The notes beneath the pieces are model-generated. The model searched no databases, was not told the origin of the DNA, and worked only from the letters and a program-made list of their open reading frames with translations. Shown here piece after piece: positions 6,013 to 10,049 of a stretch of 10,049 bases of DNA. The position numbers were made by a program, and so were the translations under genes. Positions within the stretch are counted from its first letter, which is position 1. Every line of letters starts with the position of its first letter. Source of the stretch: Candidatus Atribacter alterifermentans (lineage in GTDB: Bacteria; Atribacterota; Atribacteria; Atribacterales; Atribacteraceae); NCBI GenBank assembly GCA_012517635.1, contig JAAYUP010000284.1, positions 1 through 10,049 of the forward strand, in the 5' to 3' direction.

Positions 6013-7041
6013 TTATTCCATAATGATAACGCCTTTCAAATATTCAGCATTCTGTCCCGATGCCGCTTCAAACCCTTTGGCCAAGTCTTCGAGACAAAAC
6101 TCATGAGTGACCAACTGATCGAGAGGGAGGAGATGTTTTTGATATCCCCAGACTCCTTTCGCAACATCTTCCATAAAATTGAGAGAATGCCAGGGGTGTA
6201 CTGAAGCAATGATAGGTGACTTAAACATGAGCTGATAACCAAGTGTATTACTCAATATTTGATCACCAGCGTAAAATGAAGACGCAATGATTCTACCTCT
6301 CCCTTGATACCCATAAAAGGATGCATTACGGATTATCAATGAAGCTATTTCCAAACCTTTTAATTTTCCAGTTATTTCAATTGCAACATCGACGCCTCGA
6401 TTTTGGGTTAAATCTTGGATAAACTGTTCACAGTCAACCTTTTTTGGATTGAGGGTAAATTGAGCTCCAAATTTTTTAGCCCATTCCAGGCGTGAATCTT
6501 GGAGGTCAATAGCAATAAGCCCTTGAAGTGGCATATGTTTTAAAGCTGATAGAGTCAACAAGCCCATCGTTCCACAACCAATGACAGCAACAAAATCTCC
6601 ATATTCAGGTCGAGCCGTTCGGACCATATTCGATATACATCCTAAAGGCTCTGCTAAACAGTATTTTGGATTCTCAACTGAATCGGGAATTTTAACCAAT
6701 TTTTTAGGAATGGTAACTACGTGTGAAGCAAATGATCCATCAATCGGTCCCCCGACTCGATCGCCAATTTTGAAGTCTTTAACCTCGCTACCAACATCAA
6801 TAACAATACCCGATGGTTCATGTCCCAACTCAACTGGGTAGGGAATTTCTTTTTGAAAGCGATAGTTTTCGAGACCTTCGATAATCGTGACACTTTCTCC
6901 CAAATAGGTGGACATTTCAGTATGGCAAATACCACAAGCTTCTATTTTTACGAGAACTTCATCCTTTTTTAAAGATGGAATTTCTTCTTGTTCAATAACA
7001 AAAGTTTTTGGAGATATGAGTTTGGCAACTTTTCTTTTCAT
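6013..7041 (-). CDS. Zinc-type medium-chain dehydrogenase/reductase (alcohol or polyol dehydrogenase-like)
   Basis: 342 residues, the usual size for MDR enzymes that oxidise alcohols or polyols with NAD(P). The N-terminal GroES-like domain has catalytic-zinc candidates Cys39 (in CGICHTE), His74 and Glu75 (in GHEPSG), and Glu131 (in AEPLGC, the position used by sorbitol and threonine dehydrogenases). The nucleotide domain has GCGTMG (155-160), with Asp179 ending the second strand (AIDLQ), which favours NAD over NADP. The four-cysteine structural-zinc loop normally between GDRV and the next strand is missing: the segment reads GGPIDGSFASHV. Start ATG 7041 has GGAGGA five bases upstream. First gene of a probable two-gene operon with the MFS permease. 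Substrate unknown. Confidence 0.9.
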   Translation of the reverse strand: MKRKVAKLISPKTFVIEQEEIPSLKKDEVLVKIEACGICHTEMSTYLGESVTIIEGLENYRFQKEIPYPVELGHEPSGIVIDVGSEVKDFKIGDRVGGPIDGSFASHVVTIPKKLVKIPDSVENPKYCLAEPLGCISNMVRTARPEYGDFVAVIGCGTMGLLTLSALKHMPLQGLIAIDLQDSRLEWAKKFGAQFTLNPKKVDCEQFIQDLTQNRGVDVAIEITGKLKGLEIASLIIRNASFYGYQGRGRIIASSFYAGDQILSNTLGYQLMFKSPIIASVHPWHSLNFMEDVAKGVWGYQKHLLPLDQLVTHEFCLEDLAKGFEAASGQNAEYLKGVIIME

Positions 7042-7067
7042 TATGTTCCTCCATCGACTGTGGTTTA

Positions 7068-7092
7068 ATGGATATTAAAATTTTCTATCCAT
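7068..7092. promoter_or_regulatory. Imperfect 25-bp palindrome upstream of the dehydrogenase
   Basis: ATGGATA (7068-7074) and TATCCAT (7086-7092) are perfect 7-bp inverted arms around an AT-rich centre, itself partly symmetric (AAAATTT). The site lies 26 bases upstream of the dehydrogenase ATG, where an operator or mRNA hairpin could act. TTGAAA (minus strand, around 7104-7099) is a possible -35 nearby, but I see no convincing full promoter. Confidence 0.4.
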
Positions 7093-7210
7093 TTTAACCT
7101 TTCAAGTCTTTTATGGCTATATCAAAGAGACGCTAATGTTTAATGAATTTGAAAAAAAATAAAAAGATTAAAGATATGCAATATTTTTCCGATAAACATA
7201 GGCAAAGAAT

Positions 7211-7262
7211 TATAAAATAAAGCTTTTAAAAAGCTCTCATTTTTAAAAAATAAAAAAAGGAG
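7211..7262 (+). promoter_or_regulatory. Putative -10, palindrome and ribosome binding site of the serine hydrolase gene
   Basis: TATAAA at 7211-7216 is a possible -10, but no recognisable -35 lies 17 bases before it. AGCTTTT (7221-7227) and AAAAGCT (7229-7235) form a palindrome with a single central base just downstream of it, placed to be an operator. GGAG at 7259-7262, six bases before the ATG, is the ribosome binding site. The ribosome site is certain; the rest is tentative. Confidence 0.4.
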
Positions 7263-7268
7263 AATTAT

Positions 7269-8801
7269 ATGAGAAAAAACAAGCTTTATCAATTATTTGT
7301 CCGATCATCATTTTTAATGCTTTTTGTTATGAGTTGTATTTTAATTACTTCACTATCAGTTTTAGCGAACGACAGCATTAACCATCCCGATCAGGTAGCT
7401 TTACAGAAAATTCTTGCTGATTTTGAAGCCTATGCTGAACAAGCTCGCAAAGATTGGGGAATTCCTGGGATGGCAATATCCATCGTCCAAGGAGATGAAA
7501 TGATCTATGCCAAGGGCTTTGGAGTAAAAAAAGTTGGAGAAAGTGATCCGGTTGATGAACAGACAATTTTCCAGATTGGCTCAACTTCCAAGGCTTTTAC
7601 CGCCGCCTTAGTCTCTATGATGGTCGATGAAGGGAAGTTATATTGGAACGACAAAGTCATTGACTATCTTCCTGATTTTCGAATGTATGATCCCTGGGTA
7701 ACCCGTGAATTTCTCATCAATGATGTTATGGCTCAACATAGTGGTATGCCTGGTTATGCAGGAGATTTTCTTTCTTTTGTTGGCTTCGATCGTGAACATA
7801 TTATTCATTCCATTCGTTATATTCAACCTATAAGTAGCTTCCGAAGTGAATTTGCATATATGAACAATCTATTTTTAGTCGCGGCATCTTTAGTAGAAAA
7901 AGTTTCTGGAAAAACCTGGGAAGATAATTTACAAGAAAGAATATTGGATCCATTAGGAATGAATGATACCACCTGCACCCAAGATGGGTTTACTCAGGCT
8001 CCAAATGTTGCTTTTCTCCATCAAAATTTAAAGGGACAGGCGAAAATGCTCCCGATGGATTGGCCATATATTGATTGGGTGTATACCTATTCTCCTGCTG
8101 GAGGAATTAATTCGAATGTTGTCGATATGGCTAAGTGGACGATTCTTCAGCTTAATGAAGGGGTGTATAAAGGGGAACAGCTTATCAGCAAAGAAAATAT
8201 TCAATATATGCATTCTCCCAAAACCATTATAGATGCAAACAACTTTTATAATTTAGCCTGGATTACGACAAAACATGAACCCTATTCTCTGATTTGGCAC
8301 AATGGAGGAACTTCTGGTATAAAATCTGTAATTCAACTTATACCAGAGGTGAAATTGGGAATTGTCGTTCTGACCAATTTGTCCGATACCTCACTTACCG
8401 AGGCACTGGGAAAACAGTTTGTTGATCTTTACTTTGGTAACCCCTCAAGAGATTGGAGCGCAGAAAACCTTAAAGCATATAAAGAAACTTTATCCCAGGA
8501 AGCTGCATTCCCTGATATTCCCAAGGAAAAGCCACTTCCCTTGGGAGCCTATACAGGAAAATACGTTAACCCGATTTTCGGAGAAATTGTAATAAGTATT
8601 GAAGGTGAAAATTTAATTTTTGCTATTGGACCTAAGAAGTCTAAGGTTATTTTAACTCCTTGGAATCGAGATACATTTTTGATTTCTATACCTAATTTCA
8701 TGGATAAAGGCGGGTTTGTGAATTTCCAAATCGATCCTATGGGGAAGGCGTATAAATTTGTTAATGATACTATTGGTGATTTTGACCGGATCGCTGATTA
8801 A
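7269..8801 (+). CDS. Secreted serine hydrolase, class C beta-lactamase / penicillin-binding-protein fold
   Basis: 510 residues. An N-terminal signal peptide (basic start, hydrophobic core about 14-30, cleavage likely after VLA at Ala33) sends it across the membrane. The beta-lactamase-family domain, about 45-375, has the nucleophile motif STSK (Ser105, Lys108), the YMN motif (Tyr197, Asn199) and HNG (344-346) in place of the KTG triad. The HSGMPGY segment (157-163) is typical of the esterase/D-aminopeptidase-like members. A C-terminal beta domain of about 120 residues (PLGAYTGKYVNP onward) resembles DUF3471-type extensions. Members act as esterases, D-amino-acid peptidases or peptidoglycan-active enzymes; true cephalosporinase activity is unlikely with HNG. 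It is a single-gene unit divergent from the dehydrogenase, followed by a strong hairpin. Substrate not predictable. Confidence 0.93.
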   Translation: MRKNKLYQLFVRSSFLMLFVMSCILITSLSVLANDSINHPDQVALQKILADFEAYAEQARKDWGIPGMAISIVQGDEMIYAKGFGVKKVGESDPVDEQTIFQIGSTSKAFTAALVSMMVDEGKLYWNDKVIDYLPDFRMYDPWVTREFLINDVMAQHSGMPGYAGDFLSFVGFDREHIIHSIRYIQPISSFRSEFAYMNNLFLVAASLVEKVSGKTWEDNLQERILDPLGMNDTTCTQDGFTQAPNVAFLHQNLKGQAKMLPMDWPYIDWVYTYSPAGGINSNVVDMAKWTILQLNEGVYKGEQLISKENIQYMHSPKTIIDANNFYNLAWITTKHEPYSLIWHNGGTSGIKSVIQLIPEVKLGIVVLTNLSDTSLTEALGKQFVDLYFGNPSRDWSAENLKAYKETLSQEAAFPDIPKEKPLPLGAYTGKYVNPIFGEIVISIEGENLIFAIGPKKSKVILTPWNRDTFLISIPNFMDKGGFVNFQIDPMGKAYKFVNDTIGDFDRIAD

Positions 8802-8828
8802 TAAATTTAATCTTTAAATACCTCTTTT

Positions 8829-8867
8829 TACGAAATTCTCCCCCACATTCATGGGGAGAATTTCGTA
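8829..8867. terminator. Perfect 15-bp hairpin between convergent genes, no T tract
   Basis: TACGAAATTCTCCCC (8829-8843) is perfectly complementary to GGGGAGAATTTCGTA (8853-8867) with a nine-base loop. It begins 27 bases after the serine hydrolase stop and also lies just past the end of the minus-strand pseudogene. No T run follows the stem on either strand; the T run precedes it on the plus strand. It may be a transcript-end stabiliser, a factor-assisted terminator for both directions, or a repeat. Confidence 0.5.
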
Positions 8868-8892
8868 GTGAAACTACATCAACTCATATTTA

Positions 8893-9135
8893 TTACTTTT
8901 GTTCCTTTTTTTCTTCAACAGGTATAAGAATTTCGGTAAGCACATCCTCAGTTGGGGTCATAGCAGGGTAATTATGATAAATTTCTCGAATGGGATAAAC
9001 AATTTTTTTATGATTTTGAGCTAACCAGGAATGGATTGACTAGTTCTCGATTGATTTTGACCAAAAGCGGCTTGTCCTGTAAACAAAATGCTCGTGGAAA
9101 AAATTTAAAAAAGAACATCATATAAAATTTTTCAT
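8893..9135 (-). pseudogene. Remnant of a gene for a secreted GyrI-like (effector-binding domain) protein
   Basis: On the minus strand a good ribosome binding site (GGAGGAAGGGAG, 9150-9139) precedes ATG 9135-9133. The start reads MKNFI and then hits TGA. In another frame the next stretch reads as a signal-peptide core and cleavage site (SILFTGQAAFGQNQ), with a TAA inside the hydrophobic part. The 3' part, in the original frame after a TAG at about 9041-9039, reads SIHSWLAQNHKKIVYP, then IREIYHNYPAMTPTEDVL, then TEILIPVEEKKEQK to TAA at 8895-8893. That is the standard C-terminus of GyrI-like/effector-binding domains, where REVYLNDP...TEIQIPV is typical. About 100 or more residues expected between signal peptide and this tail are missing. 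So frameshifts, stops and a large internal deletion have destroyed the gene. Family call comes from the C-terminal motif only. Confidence 0.7.
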
Positions 9136-9289
9136 AAACTCCCTTCCTCCTTAATTATCTTTGACGTAAAAAAACACCTAATTGAGAAATTTCATTCATT
9201 ATATCTTTGAGAAATCAGGAGTAATAAAGATTAGCTGAGAATGATGTCATTCTTTATCGTTAGCAGCTTTCAGTTTATTGTCTGAACAG

Positions 9290-9332
9290 GATAAGATCCC
9301 CATGCTGTTTTGTAACACCAGATGAAAATGAA
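9290..9332. repeat. Interspersed repeat F, copy 2 (degenerate)
   Basis: GGATAAGATCCCCATG, ACACCAGATGAAAATGAAAA and similar blocks match copies at 203-249 and 9722-9767 with several changes. The inner stem can still form as TGTT (9306-9309) with AACA (9314-9317), the outer one only as CAT with ATG. It looks like an older copy. The stretch between the pseudogene start and this copy (9136-9289) shows nothing else I can name. Confidence 0.45.
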
Positions 9333-9349
9333 AATATTAATACGCTGAT

Positions 9350-9387
9350 CAAATTCCTCCTTTACCAAAAAGGGTTAGGGGGATTTG
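9350..9387. repeat. Palindromic repeat E, 38 bp
   Basis: CAAAT (9350-9354) pairs with ATTTG (9383-9387), and TCCTCCTTT (9355-9363) pairs imperfectly with the AAAGGGTTAGGGGGA side, around ACCAA. It resembles the dispersed intergenic elements with CCCCCTAACCCC and GGGGGATTTG arms that occur in many bacterial genomes. No open frame. Confidence 0.5.
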
Positions 9388-9403
9388 AATTTTTTACTGT
9401 TCT

Positions 9404-9521
9404 ATCATTTTGAGGAGCGTCTTGTGCGACGTGAGAATCCCATCCTTTTAACGTTTTTTTAAGAAGAAAATAGAAAAAGATGAGATCCTCACGGCTTCAT
9501 AAAACGAAGCCTCAGGATGAC
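9404..9521. repeat. MITE/BIME-like element A, 118 bp
   Basis: Terminal inverted repeats TCATTTTGAGG (9405-9415) and CCTCAGGATGA (9510-9520), mismatched at one position, flank an AT-rich centre. Each end is itself a hairpin: left ATTTT...AGAAT (9407-9411 / 9434-9438) around GCGTC...GACGT, right ATCCT...AGGAT (9485-9489 / 9514-9518) around GGCTTC...GAAGCC (9493-9498 / 9506-9511). A second copy lies at 9833-9946. Left arms differ at only about 4 of 47 bases and right arms at about 1 of 38, while the centres have diverged. It carries no transposase. Confidence 0.7.
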
Positions 9522-9530
9522 GGAGTGGGC

Positions 9531-9573
9531 GGATGGGATTCTCACGGCTTCAAGAAAAGAAGCTTCAGGATAA
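9531..9573. repeat. Solo right arm of the element A/B family
   Basis: The segment 9533-9573 repeats 9481-9521 at a 52-base period: TCTCACGGCTTC followed by GAAGCTTCAGGAT. The hairpin GGCTTC...GAAGCT is kept, with a G-T pair, around a changed loop. It is a tandem extra half, as seen in REP/BIME clusters, not an independent gene. Confidence 0.6.
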
Positions 9574-9579
9574 CTGGTA

Positions 9580-9677
9580 AAAGGCACCATCCCCGCCGCG
9601 AAAGCGGCACCCCTCCACGGAGGGGAATTGTTGTATTCATTCCCCCATTGAGGGGGGATTCAGGGGGGTGTGCCTTT
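9580..9677. repeat. GC-rich MITE-like element C, 98 bp
   Basis: Perfect 8-bp ends AAAGGCAC (9580-9587) and GTGCCTTT (9670-9677) enclose several hairpins: CCGC with GCGG around 9594-9608, CCCCTC (9610-9615) with GAGGGG (9620-9625), and CCCCC/GGGGG runs at about 9642-9668. The GC content is far above its surroundings. The 70-codon open frame crossing it (9480-9692) translates repeat sequence (SGTPPRRG, PPLRGDSGG) and is not a gene. Confidence 0.6.
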
Positions 9678-9721
9678 CACTTTTTTTGTTAAATTACTTT
9701 TCACTTATTCCGGTATTTATA

Positions 9722-9767
9722 GGATAGACCCTCATGCCATTTTCGTGGCACCAGTTGAGGATGAAAA
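9722..9767. repeat. Interspersed repeat F, copy 3
   Basis: GGATAGACCCTCATGCCA to GATGAAAA matches copy 1 at 203-249. Outer stem CTCA (9731-9734) pairs with TGAG (9756-9759) and inner stem TGCCA (9735-9739) with TGGCA (9746-9750). Compared with copy 1 the inner stem bases differ yet still pair. Both copies are followed within about 20 bases by CGTCAT, the start of another palindromic unit. Confidence 0.6.
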
Positions 9768-9781
9768 TTCTATCTCAATCC

Positions 9782-9820
9782 GTCATTGCGAGGAGCGTCC
9801 TGTGCGACGTGGCAATCTCA
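9782..9820. repeat. Solo REP-like hairpin G, related to the left arm of elements A and B
   Basis: GTCATTGCGAGGAGCG through GACGTGGCAATCTCA. Outer stem ATTGC (9785-9789) pairs with GCAAT (9812-9816), inner stem GCGTC (9795-9799) with GACGT (9806-9810). It shares GAGGAGCGTC and TGTGCGACGTG with element A but has a different, still complementary, outer stem. Units of this GTCATTGCGAGG...GGCAATCTC type are widespread intergenic repeats in unrelated bacteria. Confidence 0.65.
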
Positions 9821-9832
9821 ATTACTGAGTCT

Positions 9833-9946
9833 GTCATTCTGAGGTACGTCTTATGCGACGTGAGAATCCCATCCTTTTAAGTTTTATAAAAAAAGAAGTG
9901 AAAAAATTGATCCTCACGGCTTCAAAAAACGAAGCCTCAGGATGAC
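9833..9946. repeat. MITE/BIME-like element B, 114 bp
   Basis: Ends GTCATTCTGAGG (9833-9844) and CCTCAGGATGAC (9935-9946) are inverted repeats with one mismatch. Left hairpin: ATTCT (9836-9840) with AGAAT (9863-9867) around ACGTC (9846-9850) and GACGT (9857-9861). Right hairpin: ATCCT (9910-9914) with AGGAT (9939-9943) around GGCTTC (9918-9923) and GAAGCC (9931-9936). Second copy of element A, with the same orientation. From 9947 to the end I see no further structure. Confidence 0.7.
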
Positions 9947-10049
9947 GACAGCAAAAAATCGTTCATATATTTTCAGGATGGAAATTTTTCAGTTCTATTA
10001 TCTTTTTGTACCTTTGATTTCAGATATTTAATATAAACCCATAAAAACA

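Noticed and set aside
5920..6204. 94-codon plus-strand open frame
   Set aside because: It is antisense to the ends of the permease and dehydrogenase genes, both of which have clear family motifs; no domain is seen in it.
7269..8801. Calling the serine hydrolase a true antibiotic beta-lactamase
   Set aside because: It has HNG rather than KTG and a C-terminal extra domain, typical of the esterase/peptidase members; fold does not imply resistance.
9480..9692. 70-codon plus-strand open frame across the repeat island
   Set aside because: It runs through elements A, the solo arm and C; its peptide is a translation of palindromic repeats, it has no real ribosome binding site, and such frames are common false genes.
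9404..9946. CRISPR array
   Set aside because: The repeats are palindromic, vary in spacing and orientation, and lack regular 30-40 base unique spacers; no cas genes are present.
9404..9946. tRNA or rRNA genes in the structured right end
   Set aside because: No cloverleaf with a TTCGA-type loop, CCA end or rRNA-like conserved blocks is visible; the stems are explained by repeats.

Overview
The window is AT-rich bacterial DNA with short intergenic gaps, strong GGAGG-type ribosome binding sites and Bacillota-like promoter boxes. It suggests an anaerobic, sugar-fermenting, low-GC bacterium. The mix of saccharolytic genes and dense palindromic intergenic repeats would fit Atribacterota, Thermotogota or a deep Bacillota lineage, but no marker gene is present, so this placement is a guess.

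Layout. Bases 1-34 hold the first codons of a minus-strand gene that runs off the left edge, with a promoter and a perfect 14-bp palindrome upstream. Bases 200-360 carry two unrelated palindromic repeats. Next come a minus-strand GntR/UTRA regulator (517-1290) and, divergent from it, a three-gene plus-strand operon: a UPF0309-like SIS-domain protein, an FGGY sugar kinase and glucosamine-6-phosphate deaminase NagB (1587-4581). The regulator's own promoter is overlapped by a perfect CTGGTTATAACCAG palindrome of the type used by NagR/DasR regulators. A weak hairpin-plus-T terminator separates this operon from a convergent minus-strand pair, an MFS permease and a zinc-type MDR dehydrogenase (4786-7041). 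Divergent from that pair is a secreted class-C beta-lactamase-fold serine hydrolase (7269-8801).

The last 1.25 kb contains no intact gene. It holds a long perfect hairpin, the wreck of a gene for a secreted GyrI-like (effector-binding) protein on the minus strand, and an island of nested palindromic repeats (about 9290-9946). One repeat family shows compensatory base changes between copies, so its hairpins appear to be maintained as structures.

How the genes fit together. NagB turns glucosamine-6-phosphate into fructose-6-phosphate and ammonia, and the GntR protein is of the type that senses amino-sugar phosphates. The SIS protein and FGGY kinase, coupled by an ATGA overlap, probably prepare the substrate that NagB or glycolysis then uses. 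The usual deacetylase NagA and a conventional amino-sugar kinase are not in the window, so the substrate of this module is open and is the most interesting biological question here. The permease/dehydrogenase pair and the serine hydrolase have no clear link to it.
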